Below are positions 17,701 to 25,585 of a stretch of DNA of 64,000 nucleotides, one piece after another. The DNA is from Herpetosiphon gulosus (GTDB taxonomy: Bacteria > Chloroflexota > Chloroflexia > Chloroflexales > Herpetosiphonaceae), in NCBI RefSeq assembly GCF_039545135.1, contig NZ_BAABRU010000016.1, positions 1-64,000 on the forward strand. Direction: 5' to 3'. The notes beneath the pieces were generated by a model. That model was not told the DNA's origin. It saw nothing but the letters and a program-made list of their open reading frames with translations, and made no database searches. Position numbers and translations under genes: made by a program. Within the stretch, counting starts at the first letter, position 1. Each line of letters starts with the position of its first letter.

Positions 17701-17955
17701 ATCGCGAATTTGAATCAATGGCCCATGCAATAATTTATCGAAGCGTTGTTGATCGCTAATTTCAGCCACAAGTTCAGCTGAAGAAACGACCAATACCGTG
17801 CGATTGGGAAAACTCACGCGGAAAATTGGCCCGTAATGCTGAGCCAGTTTCATCAAATTCTGGACAGGCGTTTCCATTCCAATATCAGGCACATTGCCGA
17901 CGATTGGGCGGGTTGGTGGTTGGGGAATAGAACGAATTGGGCTGGAAATACTCAT
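14794..17955 (-). CDS. Self-sufficient cytochrome P450 / NADPH-P450 reductase fusion (CYP102 type)
   Basis: A 1053-aa soluble monooxygenase of P450-BM3 architecture, expected to hydroxylate fatty acids near the methyl end. P450 domain (about 1-465): AGHETTSG I-helix with Thr275/276, ExxR as ETLR, and heme loop FGNGQRACIGRSFA with Cys407. FMN flavodoxin domain (about 485-640): LLVLYGSNSGSSEAFARRIA and YNGQPADNA. FAD/NADPH reductase domain to the end: RQYSISSSP, AGTGLAPFRGF, FFGCDHPEVDLLY and CGDGRYMAPAV. The ATG at 17955 has AGGGAGG upstream. It is divergent from a TetR gene across two palindromic operators, like the fatty-acid- or xenobiotic-induced control known for CYP102 enzymes. Confidence 0.97.
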   Translation of the reverse strand: MSISSPIRSIPQPPTRPIVGNVPDIGMETPVQNLMKLAQHYGPIFRVSFPNRTVLVVSSAELVAEISDQQRFDKLLHGPLIQIRDFAGDGLFTAYTEEANWSKAHRLLMPAFGPASMRNYFDDMLDIADQLFTKWERQGPETDFDVADNMTRLTLDTIALCGFGYRFNSFYQREMHPFVEAMVRALAEAGARARRLSIQTKLMRSTQRQYAADMQYMHGITDELIAKRRSLPSNEVPNDLLGLMLNAKDSITGEGLDDANIRNQLVTFLIAGHETTSGLLSFATYFLLQQPEILQRAQAIVDQVLGDRLPRYEDLAKLGYLDQILRETLRLWPTAPVFGVYAKHDTSIGGFPVKQGEKFLALLPTLHRDPKVWHNPNQFDPDRFAPEVREQIPEHAWKPFGNGQRACIGRSFAMQEATLVLAMMLQRFELSQPKPYHLHVKETLTLKPEGLTVRARVHKIIVRSNKPTQPDLAIQSSPNQAQHNTPLLVLYGSNSGSSEAFARRIARDGEARGYQTTVAALNDYVNKLPTTGAVSIVAASYNGQPADNALAFCQWLARVAPNSLKGVRYSVFGCGNRDWQSTYQAVPSQINQHLQAAGAERLLERGAADARSDFFGDFERWYASFWQTHNQTFAIASAEISSKPLYEVELLPLSSAQLAQQTGFGFASVLENRELVDLNSPLGRSKRHIEVSLPSELQYQAGDYLAILPQNHPSLIERACKHFGLKPEQTVILRANRGAANLPIDRPISLGELLSSHVELATPATQRDLELLAQKNICPPHQIHLATLAADHEGYANEILQKRRSLLDLLEQYPSSVLDFGEFLELLPAMRVRQYSISSSPLVNPNQASLTVAVVDAPAWSGKGQFYGTGSSYLARLQVGDHIAVSLRQPHIPFRPPSDNSTPLLMICAGTGLAPFRGFIQERIARQAQGEALGPNTLFFGCDHPEVDLLYHEQIQAWQQAGVLEFFPAFYRQPVDEVSFVQHRIWQERQYVWSLIEQGAVIAVCGDGRYMAPAVRETLAQIYAEATGSEQAAGLAWLAELEQVGRYVADVFG

Positions 17956-18021
17956 TAAACGAGCCTCCCTTGCTGCAATGCTGGCCTGTACAGGTCGCCG
18001 CGAACTATCAACTATCTTTCT

Positions 18022-18039
18022 TGGTACTGTTAAGTACCA
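18022..18039. promoter_or_regulatory. Palindromic operator 1 between P450 and TetR genes
   Basis: TGGTACT-GTTA-AGTACCA, a perfect 7+7 bp dyad. A second copy lies at 18066-18083 with centres 44 bp apart (about four helical turns). It is the likely binding site for the adjacent TetR protein, controlling both divergent genes. Confidence 0.8.
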
Positions 18040-18065
18040 GCTGGTTTTATGCTATCATCAGCTTC

Positions 18066-18083
18066 TGGTACTGTCAAGTACCA
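18066..18083. promoter_or_regulatory. Palindromic operator 2 between P450 and TetR genes
   Basis: TGGTACT-GTCA-AGTACCA. The arms are identical to operator 1 and only the third spacer base differs. It lies 48 bp before the chosen TetR start. Confidence 0.8.
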
Positions 18084-18131
18084 AGAAATTAAGCTAGTAT
18101 GAGTAGCGAGTGGTTCAACGACGAGGTTGCT

Positions 18132-18734
18132 ATGACCGAACAAGTAACAGAGGCCGAATATCGTAGCCGCCTGATGGATGGAATGGCGGCGGCGGTGGCT
18201 GAAAAAGGCTATGCCGAAACAACGATTGCCGATATTGTGCGTTTGGCGCGAGTTTCCAAGCGCACCTTTTACCAACATTTTGCCAGCAAAGAGGATTGTT
18301 TATTGGCACTTTATACGGCTGCTACCGATCAATTAATCGATGTGATTCGACGGGCAATCGAGGGTGCGCACGATATGCATTCGCGGGTGCGCTGTGCTCA
18401 TCGCGCTTATTTACAACGGATCAAAGAGCATCCATTGTTGATGCGTACCTTGTTTATTGAGATTTTGGCGGCGGGAACGCGAGGCTTGCAAGTGCGGCGG
18501 GCGGCCAATCAACGCTTTGCCGATTTATTGCGGGCCACCGGAGCCGATCAACACTATGATTCGCCGCAAAAACGCCACATTACCCCAGCCTTGGCGATGG
18601 CAATTGTTGGGGGAATTAACGAATTAATTTTGCAGGCGATGGAGAGCGATCAAATTGAGCAATTGTTGGAAATCGAAGAGCCAGCTACCGCCTTGTTAGA
18701 AGCAGTGCTGGCTCACCCAATTGTTGACGATTAA
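18132..18734 (+). CDS. TetR-family transcriptional regulator of the P450 gene
   Basis: A 200-aa regulator with the N-terminal TetR helix-turn-helix: RLMDGMAAAVAEKGYAETTI, then ADIVRLARVSKRTFYQHFAS and KEDCLLALY. The C-terminal ligand domain is helical and not assignable. The ATG at 18132 has ACGAGG before it; an upstream ATG at 18099 in frame has no site and would lengthen the protein by 11 residues. Position opposite the CYP102 gene and next to two identical dyads indicates that it represses both itself and the P450 until a ligand binds. Its stop overlaps the stop of the convergent GH2 gene by 4 bp. Confidence 0.9.
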   Translation: MTEQVTEAEYRSRLMDGMAAAVAEKGYAETTIADIVRLARVSKRTFYQHFASKEDCLLALYTAATDQLIDVIRRAIEGAHDMHSRVRCAHRAYLQRIKEHPLLMRTLFIEILAAGTRGLQVRRAANQRFADLLRATGADQHYDSPQKRHITPALAMAIVGGINELILQAMESDQIEQLLEIEEPATALLEAVLAHPIVDD

Positions 18735-21508
18735 TCGAACTTAAGTGTTGTTGTGCCTAACTCGGGGTTGCTCGCACTGAGGCTAATTGGCTGATCGCCG
18801 CCAGTATGTTGTACGATGACTTGGGCTAGGCCGTTGAAGACGCGGCGTTGCCAAGTGGCGGCTGGCTCGATCACCTGCACAACGCCAGGCTCACGATTGG
18901 GGAAATCCCAGATAGTAGCTTTTTTGATCCAGCGTCCAGTCACCAGATAGTCGTTTTGGCCTGGATGCACCAGTTCATGGCTTAATTCAAGCGCTTGATC
19001 GCCCTGTTCAAGCGCAATGTCGCTGGCGATTAGTTGGCCGTTGATATAGATGCTGTAGTCGTGGGCTATGCTTTTGCTGAACAAGCGAATGCTGCTGGCT
19101 GCGCTGTACTGTGGTAGCTCGAAGCTGCCACGCAACAGAATATAGGCCTGAGGATTAGTCTGTTGATCGTTGTTGTGATGGAAAAAGGCTGGCTGCCACG
19201 TTTGGGCTTCGGCTCCTAGCGCTCGCTCCAAGCCTGCAGGCAACTCGGCCACGGTTTGCTCGGCATTAATCTGGATTGGGCAAAGTTGGTAGCTGGCATG
19301 ATATTGCTCAGGCTCGTGGCTAGCCGGATCGCCGTTGCCAACCCCTAAAAGCTTGGCCGAACCCATTAATTGTAGATCGAGCAGCTGATTGGCGGTTGGC
19401 ACAATCTGGCCATGATCATCGCACACTTGCAAGGTGACAACCGCTAGATCGCCTGCTTGTTGGAGTTGACCATAATCGAGCAATAGTTGAATTTGGCTGG
19501 CTGCTTGGCTGGTGCGCAGGCTAGCACTGAGCACTTCCACCCCGTTGTTATAGCCACGCGCTAACAATTCGCCTGGTTGATAGGCAACTTCCCATTGTTG
19601 GTGGCCGTTTTCGGGCATTGGGCGGCGGCCAAGACTTTCGCCATTCAGCCATAACTCCACTTCTTGGCAATTGCTATAAATTGGCATGCTTTTCACGTGA
19701 CCGAGATCGTTCGGCCAATCCCAGTGATAGCCAATGTGTAAAACTGGTTGCTGGCCCCACCAAGCCTTGGTGTAGTAGGCAATATCTTTGGGGAAACCAC
19801 ATAGATCAAAAAAGCCAAATTGACTGGCAACTGCTGGCCATTCAAAGGGCGTTGGCTCACCTCGATAATCAAAGCCTGTCCAATAGAATAGCCCAGCCAA
19901 GAATGGTCGTTTGACATAAAATTGCCAGCCAAACTCCGTATCGGCGTAGCCATCGCCGCTGGGACAAGGCGCTAAATGACCACGACTGGCATCGGTTTGG
20001 TAGATCCCGCGGGTACCGTAGGTGTTACTTTCCTCGGTGCCAACGCTCGCCTGCCATGGGAATTTGGCATGATGGGCATCAATATCGCCGTGTAAAATAT
20101 AATTGTAGCCAACCACATCGGTCACCATGCCGATGCCTGTATCCCAGCCGCCGCTAGAAGCGATTGTGAAAAGGCGGGTATGGTCGAATTGACGGGCAAA
20201 ATTTTGCATGGTGCTGGCGATGCGTGCACCGATAATCGTGCCCTCGATCGCCCATTCTTCGTTGCCCAACGACCACAAAATGACTGAAGGATGATTGCGA
20301 TAACGCTTGATTAGCTGCTCAACATGGCGCAAATGCTCAGGATTCGTGCCCATCAAGCGATTTTCGTTCAGCACCAACATGCCCAAACGATCGCAGGCAG
20401 CGAGGAATTCGGGCGTTGGCGGATTGTGCGAGGTACGAATCGCGTTATGATTAAATTCCTGCAAGCGTTTGATTCGATATTCTTGCAAGCTATCGGGAAT
20501 CGCCGTGCCAACTCCCGCGTGATCTTGGTGCTGATTGCTGCCAACCAACTTGACCGAACGCCCATTCAAGAAAAAGCCCTGATCAGGATCAAAGCGAATG
20601 CTGCGAATGCCAAAGATTGTCTGATAGCTATCGATCGCCTGTTCGCCGAGCAGCACGGTGGTAGTTAATTGATACAAATGTGGGCTGGCGAGATCCCAGA
20701 GTTGTGGATTATTGAGGGTGTGCTTGTGGCTAAATTCAGCGCTTTGGCCTGCAGCCAGTTGATAATTGGCACTTTGGGCTTGCAGCACAGCGCTAACAGC
20801 AGGATCGCTGATTGTTTCCAGCAAGCTAAATTCGATTGGATGTTGGCTTTCGTTGACAACGGTTGTTTGGATGGTGAGCGTGGCGCTAGCTTCATGAATT
20901 TCGCTGGTGACGAAGGTGCCATAGCGAGCGACATGCACTTGAGCGGTTTTGCTCAACCACACATGGCGGTAAAGTCCAGCGCCTTCATAAAACCAACCTT
21001 CTTCAGTTGTGGCATCGGCGCGTACTACCACCACATTTTGGCCGCCATAATTCAGATAATCGCTGATATCGTAGCTAAAACTGGTGTAGCCGCTTGGCTC
21101 GTTGCCTAGATAAAAGCCGTTGACCCAAACTTTGGAATCGCGATGCACCCCATCGAATTCGAGGCTGATGCGTCGCCCAAGATCGTCGGCGGGAATTGTA
21201 AAGCTTTTGCGATACCAGCCAATGCTATTGGCGGGAAACTTGCGGCCAATCGCTTTGTAGCCATGGCTATGGCTCGCCCGTTGATCGAATGGTAATTCAA
21301 CACACCAATCGTGAGGCAGATCGAGCAAACGCCAAGCCCGATCATCGAACTTGGCAGAGGCCGCGCCATCGCCATAGCCAGCCTTGGCCAGAAACGAAAA
21401 ATGACTTGTATCAAGCTGAAAATCTTGGGCGGGGTCGAAGGCATGGCCGAGGGCAAAACGCCAGCCGTAATCAAACAGAATCCGTTCGCGGGGTGGGTTG
21501 CTAATCAT
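18731..21508 (-). CDS. Glycoside hydrolase family 2, beta-galactosidase type
   Basis: A 925-aa enzyme without signal peptide. Sugar-binding domain: FDYGWRFALGHAFD...DLPHDWCVELPF, SIGWYRKSF and FDGVHRDSKVWVNG. An Ig-like domain follows. The TIM barrel has GSNQHQDHAGVGTA, TSHNPPTPEFLAACDRLGML, acid/base Glu417 in SLGNEEWA, and nucleophile Glu492/493 in VGTEESNTYG. C-terminal beta domains resemble the GanB/DUF4982 type (ELWLNGESLGRR). The ATG at 21508 has GGAG eight bases upstream; a longer frame opens with TTG at 21547. It probably cleaves beta-galactosides, although other GH2 specificities are possible. It is convergent with the TetR gene. Confidence 0.9.
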   Translation of the reverse strand: MISNPPRERILFDYGWRFALGHAFDPAQDFQLDTSHFSFLAKAGYGDGAASAKFDDRAWRLLDLPHDWCVELPFDQRASHSHGYKAIGRKFPANSIGWYRKSFTIPADDLGRRISLEFDGVHRDSKVWVNGFYLGNEPSGYTSFSYDISDYLNYGGQNVVVVRADATTEEGWFYEGAGLYRHVWLSKTAQVHVARYGTFVTSEIHEASATLTIQTTVVNESQHPIEFSLLETISDPAVSAVLQAQSANYQLAAGQSAEFSHKHTLNNPQLWDLASPHLYQLTTTVLLGEQAIDSYQTIFGIRSIRFDPDQGFFLNGRSVKLVGSNQHQDHAGVGTAIPDSLQEYRIKRLQEFNHNAIRTSHNPPTPEFLAACDRLGMLVLNENRLMGTNPEHLRHVEQLIKRYRNHPSVILWSLGNEEWAIEGTIIGARIASTMQNFARQFDHTRLFTIASSGGWDTGIGMVTDVVGYNYILHGDIDAHHAKFPWQASVGTEESNTYGTRGIYQTDASRGHLAPCPSGDGYADTEFGWQFYVKRPFLAGLFYWTGFDYRGEPTPFEWPAVASQFGFFDLCGFPKDIAYYTKAWWGQQPVLHIGYHWDWPNDLGHVKSMPIYSNCQEVELWLNGESLGRRPMPENGHQQWEVAYQPGELLARGYNNGVEVLSASLRTSQAASQIQLLLDYGQLQQAGDLAVVTLQVCDDHGQIVPTANQLLDLQLMGSAKLLGVGNGDPASHEPEQYHASYQLCPIQINAEQTVAELPAGLERALGAEAQTWQPAFFHHNNDQQTNPQAYILLRGSFELPQYSAASSIRLFSKSIAHDYSIYINGQLIASDIALEQGDQALELSHELVHPGQNDYLVTGRWIKKATIWDFPNREPGVVQVIEPAATWQRRVFNGLAQVIVQHTGGDQPISLSASNPELGTTTLKFD

Positions 21509-21576
21509 CGCTGATGCTCCATGCTGCTGTACATCGTTGTTTGCCAAGCAGCGCTTAGTTGTAATAGTTTATACCC

Positions 21577-21678
21577 CCCTCACCCCCAGCCCCTCTCCCA
21601 CTGCGGCGGGCGAGGGGAGCCGACTGAATTGATTCCCCCTCGCCTCGCGTGCGGGAGAGGGGGTTAGGGGGTGAGGGA
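21577..21678 (+). repeat. Dispersed GC-rich palindromic repeat, copy B
   Basis: 102 bp beginning CCCTCACCCCCAGCCCCTCT and ending GGGGGTGAGGGA, so the ends are imperfect inverted repeats of each other. Related copies are at 58265-58357 (same orientation) and 5210-5302 (inverted). It lies in the 566-bp gap 21509-22074. The rest of the gap holds another short hairpin (CCCGCATCGAGGCGGG near 21893) and no gene. Confidence 0.85.
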
Positions 21679-22074
21679 ACGAAATAGATTGCTAGCCTAA
21701 TAAACTACTACACTGTGTTGTTCAAAGCTTACGCTAACGCAATACTTTAACCAGCAAGTCTACAGGCTATTTTACTAAAATTCTTCTAAAAAATAGCCTA
21801 TGTTTCAAGATCAGCTAAGATTGTTGAGAGATCTCCTTACGCTTAATAAAGGTGTTTTTTTTGTAATTATTTCTGAGCACCACCCTTCCGTCCCGCATCG
21901 AGGCGGGAGACACAGGGGGGTTTAATTCCCCTGTACCCCCTCAAGGACAATTATTGGATAGTATGGATTCATTGATGAACTATGAGATCATTGGCGGGAA
22001 TATAAGAACCTGTCACCCAAGGAGCGGGCAAGGGGCTTTTTGATTTGATGGGTTTTTCTGAGTTGGCGCAACGA

Positions 22075-22722
22075 TCAACGCCAGCCTGCAAAGAGCGCTA
22101 CGCTGCCGATGCGCTTAATTTCATAGCGTTGAAAAGCTTGTTGCAGCATTGTTTCAAGCTTGGCGAGGGTATCAGTTTGGTTGGCGAAAATTTGGCGCTG
22201 ATTGTAAATACCCATCAACCGCCGGGCCGCAGCGCTATGAAATGGCTCAATGGCGCTTAAAATCGTTGCCCCAAACAGCACGCCATTGGGAGTTAATAGC
22301 TCGGCCAGCCGTTGCAGCACCGCGCCTTTGATCGCAGGCGTGCCAGCGATGCAATGCAAAATATAGCCCAAACCAATCGAATCAAAACATTCAGTTAGTG
22401 GCAATGCTTGCATAATCGAAGCACGAACGGCCTGCGGTTGCCACTCGCTGAGATTGGCTGACGCTTGGATTAAGCACTCAGGATTAACATCGAGCAGCAC
22501 CAATTTGCTTAATTGCTGTTGATTCAGGGTTTCGCGCAATAACAAACCGCTGCCTGGCCCAATATCCAAGTGCTGGTTGCCGAGATGTTGGCGATACCAT
22601 GTAACTAAATTGGGCTTGGGGCAACGCCAAATAAAACTATCTGAGATGCCATGAACTAGAAAATCGTAGAACTTTAAAAGGTTGTTGTTGTAGATACGCG
22701 CACTAGCTGGTAAATCGCTCAT
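22075..22722 (-). CDS. Class I SAM-dependent methyltransferase
   Basis: A 215-aa methyltransferase. Motif I is HLDIGPGSGLLLRE and the acidic motif II is LVLLDVNPECLIQA, followed by QALPLTECFDSIGLGYILHC and LAELLTPNGVLFGATIL, the usual order of Rossmann-fold methyltransferases. The N-terminus (IYNNNLLKFYDFLVHGISDSFIW) resembles small-molecule or natural-product methyltransferases. The ATG at 22722 has GGGAGC before it; an in-frame upstream start at 22740 is less good. The substrate is unknown and no biosynthetic partner is adjacent. Confidence 0.85.
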   Translation of the reverse strand: MSDLPASARIYNNNLLKFYDFLVHGISDSFIWRCPKPNLVTWYRQHLGNQHLDIGPGSGLLLRETLNQQQLSKLVLLDVNPECLIQASANLSEWQPQAVRASIMQALPLTECFDSIGLGYILHCIAGTPAIKGAVLQRLAELLTPNGVLFGATILSAIEPFHSAAARRLMGIYNQRQIFANQTDTLAKLETMLQQAFQRYEIKRIGSVALFAGWR

Positions 22723-22818
22723 TAATTGCTCCCAAAACACCTAAAACTTTCAATTGCATCTTAACAAATTTCTGCTAAAAAATAACTAATAAAAACGTTT
22801 CCATGTGTGAGGAACACT

Positions 22819-24369
22819 ATGCAACGCCACTTTCACAATCCAATTATGCCGGGCTTCTATCCAGATCCAGCAATTTGTCGGGTAGGCGAAGATTATTATC
22901 TGATTCACTCGACCTTTGAATATTTTCCAGGCGTGCCGATTCACCATAGCCGCGATTTGGTACATTGGCAGCAAATTGGCCATATTTTAGATCGTCCCTC
23001 GCAACTCAACCTCGACGAAATTCATCCATCAGCAGGAATTTTTGCCCCAACTATCAGCTATCACGCTGGCACATTTTACATGATTACCACCTTGATTGCT
23101 GGTAAAGAGCGTCATGGCAATTTTATCGTGACCGCTCAATCACCAGCTGGGCCATGGTCAGACCCCTATTGGCTTGATGCTGATGGAATCGATCCCTCGC
23201 TCTTCTTTGAAGATGGTCGGGCTTGGTATGTGGGCAATCGTGGCAAAGCCAACCCCGAATACGAAGGTCAGTGCGAAATTTGGCTGCAAGAGCTTGATTT
23301 GACGACAATGCAATTGATTGGTGAACAATCGGTGCTGTGGCGGGGAGCGCTCAACGGTGTGATTTGGACGGAAGGGCCACATCTTTACAAAATTCATGAT
23401 TGGTATTATTTGGTGATTGCCGAGGCTGGCACGGAATACAATCATGCGGTAACGATTGCCCGCAGCAGCGAATTGACCCAAGGCTATGTAGGTTATCCAG
23501 CCAATCCAATTTTGACCCATCGCCAACTTGGCCGCGATTATCCGGTGATGGGCACGGGCCATTCTGATCTGGTGCAAACCCAAAATGGCGAATGGTGGCT
23601 AGTGCTGCTAGCGATGCGCCCATATGGTGGCGGTTTCTATAATCTTGGGCGTGAAACCTTTTTAGCTCCGGTTCAGTGGGAACAAGGTTGGCCGTTGATT
23701 AGCCCGGGTACTGGTAAGGTTGAATTGAGCTACCCTGCGCCTGATTTGCCGCTGCAACGCTGGCCAGTTCAAGCTGCCTGCGACCATTTTGATGGCGATA
23801 GTTTGGCCATGTACTGGATGTTTTTGCGCACGCCGCGTTCGCAATGGTGGAGCTTGAGCGAACGGGCTGGTTGGTTGCGCATGCAGCTGCGACCTGAGCA
23901 AATCAATCAAATGGTCAACCCCAGCTTTGTTGGGCGACGGCAGCAACATATGAACTTCTTAGCACAAACTGTGCTGGAGTTTCAGCCACAACAACCGCAA
24001 GAAGTAGCAGGCATGGTGCTGATTCAAAATCATAACTATCAAGTGCAATTTGTGATTACTGGTGAGCAGCAGGCAAGCCTGATTGTTTGTCGCAATGGCG
24101 AGCAAGAATATTTGGCGCAAGTGCCAATTGCCAGCCAGCGCAGCTATTTGCGGATTGTGGCCTATGGTCAAGACTATAGCTTTTTTGTGGCTGAGCAGCC
24201 CGATGCCTGGCAACCAGTCTTCGAAAATCTTGATGGCCGCTTCTTGAGCACTCCGGTTGCTGGTGGTTTCGTGGGCACAGTGATTGGCTTGTATGCCAGT
24301 AGTCAAGGCCAAACTAGCCAAACTGTGGCCGATTTCGATTGGTTTGAATACCGCGAAATCGCCGAGTAA
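22819..24369 (+). CDS. Glycoside hydrolase family 43, beta-xylosidase/arabinofuranosidase type
   Basis: A 516-aa intracellular GH43 enzyme (no signal peptide). The five-bladed propeller begins FHNPIMPGFYPDPAICRVG with the general base Asp16. The pKa-modulating Asp125 lies in DGIDPSLFF and the acid Glu185 in WTEGPHLYK, with GRGHSD replaced here by GTGHSDLVQT. The C-terminal half (from about residue 320, DHFDGDSLAMYWMFLRTPRSQWWS) is the beta-sandwich domain of xylosidases such as XynB. The ATG at 22819 has GTGAGGA before it. It would release xylose for XylA/XylB encoded 18 kb away. Confidence 0.93.
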   Translation: MQRHFHNPIMPGFYPDPAICRVGEDYYLIHSTFEYFPGVPIHHSRDLVHWQQIGHILDRPSQLNLDEIHPSAGIFAPTISYHAGTFYMITTLIAGKERHGNFIVTAQSPAGPWSDPYWLDADGIDPSLFFEDGRAWYVGNRGKANPEYEGQCEIWLQELDLTTMQLIGEQSVLWRGALNGVIWTEGPHLYKIHDWYYLVIAEAGTEYNHAVTIARSSELTQGYVGYPANPILTHRQLGRDYPVMGTGHSDLVQTQNGEWWLVLLAMRPYGGGFYNLGRETFLAPVQWEQGWPLISPGTGKVELSYPAPDLPLQRWPVQAACDHFDGDSLAMYWMFLRTPRSQWWSLSERAGWLRMQLRPEQINQMVNPSFVGRRQQHMNFLAQTVLEFQPQQPQEVAGMVLIQNHNYQVQFVITGEQQASLIVCRNGEQEYLAQVPIASQRSYLRIVAYGQDYSFFVAEQPDAWQPVFENLDGRFLSTPVAGGFVGTVIGLYASSQGQTSQTVADFDWFEYREIAE

Positions 24370-24471
24370 TTGGTTGCTCTAGGCTGAATGTTTGGCGGGT
24401 GTTGGTTTTTTCGGTTAAAATACATTCCCCAGTGGGCGATTATGCTGCTACTGTGGGAGAAAGTAGCGCTC

Positions 24472-25401
24472 ATGACCCGTAAATCGAATAAACCTAAACG
24501 CCCGCCAACAAGCCCACAACGCCCTACGCGACCACCTGCCAAACGCCCAGAACGCTCGCATCAAGCGCATAAACCTGCGCCGCAAGGGCAAAAACCAACC
24601 ATGGAGCTGGAGCAAACCGTTTTGCCCGATATTGTCAAAGAAATTCGTCAATTGCGCTCGCGCGATGCTCGCGATCGGACGGGAACCTACTATATCGAAG
24701 GTGCGCGAATCGTTGCCCAAGCGATTAATGCTGGTTTGCCACTGGAAATTGGGGCAATCTCTCTAGAATTGCTTTCGCGCACCGAGCATTCTGCTGGCAC
24801 TGTCAGCGCTTTGCGCAAAGCTGCCAAACAGATGGTTGAACTCTCGGCGAGTGCCTTTGCAGGCATTTCATTCAAAGAAAATCTGCAAGGCATCGGGGCC
24901 GTGGTCAAATTGCAGCAAGAGCCGTTGAGCAATGTTCAATTGGTTGATCGACCTTGGGTCGCTTTGAACGGAGTTGGTAATCCTGGCAACTTGGGCGCAA
25001 TTATGCGTACCTGTGATGCAGTTGGTTGCGAAGGCCTGATTCTGATTGGCGACACGACCGATCCCTATCATCCAGCGGCGATTCGCGCCAGCATGGGTTC
25101 GTTGTTTGCCTTACGCATGGTGCGCACGACCTTCGATGAATTTGCCCAATGGAAACAAACCAATGGCTATCATGTGATTGGCACGACTCCCGATGTTGAG
25201 CAAGAATACCAAACGATTAGCTACCCAAGCCCCGCCATTTTGCTGATGGGCAGCGAGCGCTTGGGTTTATCGGTTGGCGAGCAAAGCGTCTGCGATACCT
25301 TGGTGCGTATTCCAATGGCTGGCACCTGCGATTCACTGAATTTAGGGGTGGCGACCAGCATTGTGTTGTATGAGATGTTTCGCCAACAACGCCTAGCCTA
25401 A
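24472..25401 (+). CDS. SpoU/TrmH-family RNA 2'-O-methyltransferase
   Basis: A 309-aa RNA ribose methyltransferase. A basic, Pro/Lys-rich N-terminal tail of about 45 residues (KSNKPKRPPTSPQRPTRPPA) probably binds RNA. It is followed by the substrate-binding domain (SRDARDRTGTYYIEGARIV) and the trefoil-knot SPOUT domain: ALNGVGNPGNLGAIMRTCDA, GEGL-type VGCEGLILIGDT, ILLMGSERLGLS and IPMAGTCDSLNLGVATSIVLYE, the three SpoU motifs. The ATG at 24472 has GGGAG before it. The exact rRNA or tRNA position is not deducible. Confidence 0.92.
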   Translation: MTRKSNKPKRPPTSPQRPTRPPAKRPERSHQAHKPAPQGQKPTMELEQTVLPDIVKEIRQLRSRDARDRTGTYYIEGARIVAQAINAGLPLEIGAISLELLSRTEHSAGTVSALRKAAKQMVELSASAFAGISFKENLQGIGAVVKLQQEPLSNVQLVDRPWVALNGVGNPGNLGAIMRTCDAVGCEGLILIGDTTDPYHPAAIRASMGSLFALRMVRTTFDEFAQWKQTNGYHVIGTTPDVEQEYQTISYPSPAILLMGSERLGLSVGEQSVCDTLVRIPMAGTCDSLNLGVATSIVLYEMFRQQRLA

Positions 25402-25423
25402 TCGAAGCATACTCAAGTTTGGC

Positions 25424-25458
25424 ATCCGACTGGCTGAATTAAGCTAGTCGGATTTTTT
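25424..25458 (+). terminator. Intrinsic terminator after the SpoU gene
   Basis: ATCCGACT (25424-25431) pairs with AGTCGGAT (25446-25453), with GGCT/AGCT extending it inward, followed by a run of T (25453-25458). Confidence 0.85.
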
Positions 25459-25464
25459 ATGGCT

Positions 25465-25557
25465 AAAACTACAAACGTCCCAGTTGGGCCGCTTGTAGGA
25501 GAGAAGAGTGTGTGTGAGGAGGAAGGATTTGTTTGTAGTATGCCAGCACTAGCTTAC
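25465..25557. repeat. 93-bp direct repeat, copy 1 (downstream side of the SAVED gene)
   Basis: Matches 27016-27108 at 91 of 93 positions in the same orientation. It contains an outer inverted pair ACTACAAAC/GTTTGTAGT and an inner hairpin TACAAACGTCCCA/TGGGCCGCTTGTA. Together the two copies bracket the single gene 25586-26893. Confidence 0.92.
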
Positions 25558-25585
25558 AGTTAAATTAACGAGTGCCATAGCTGAT

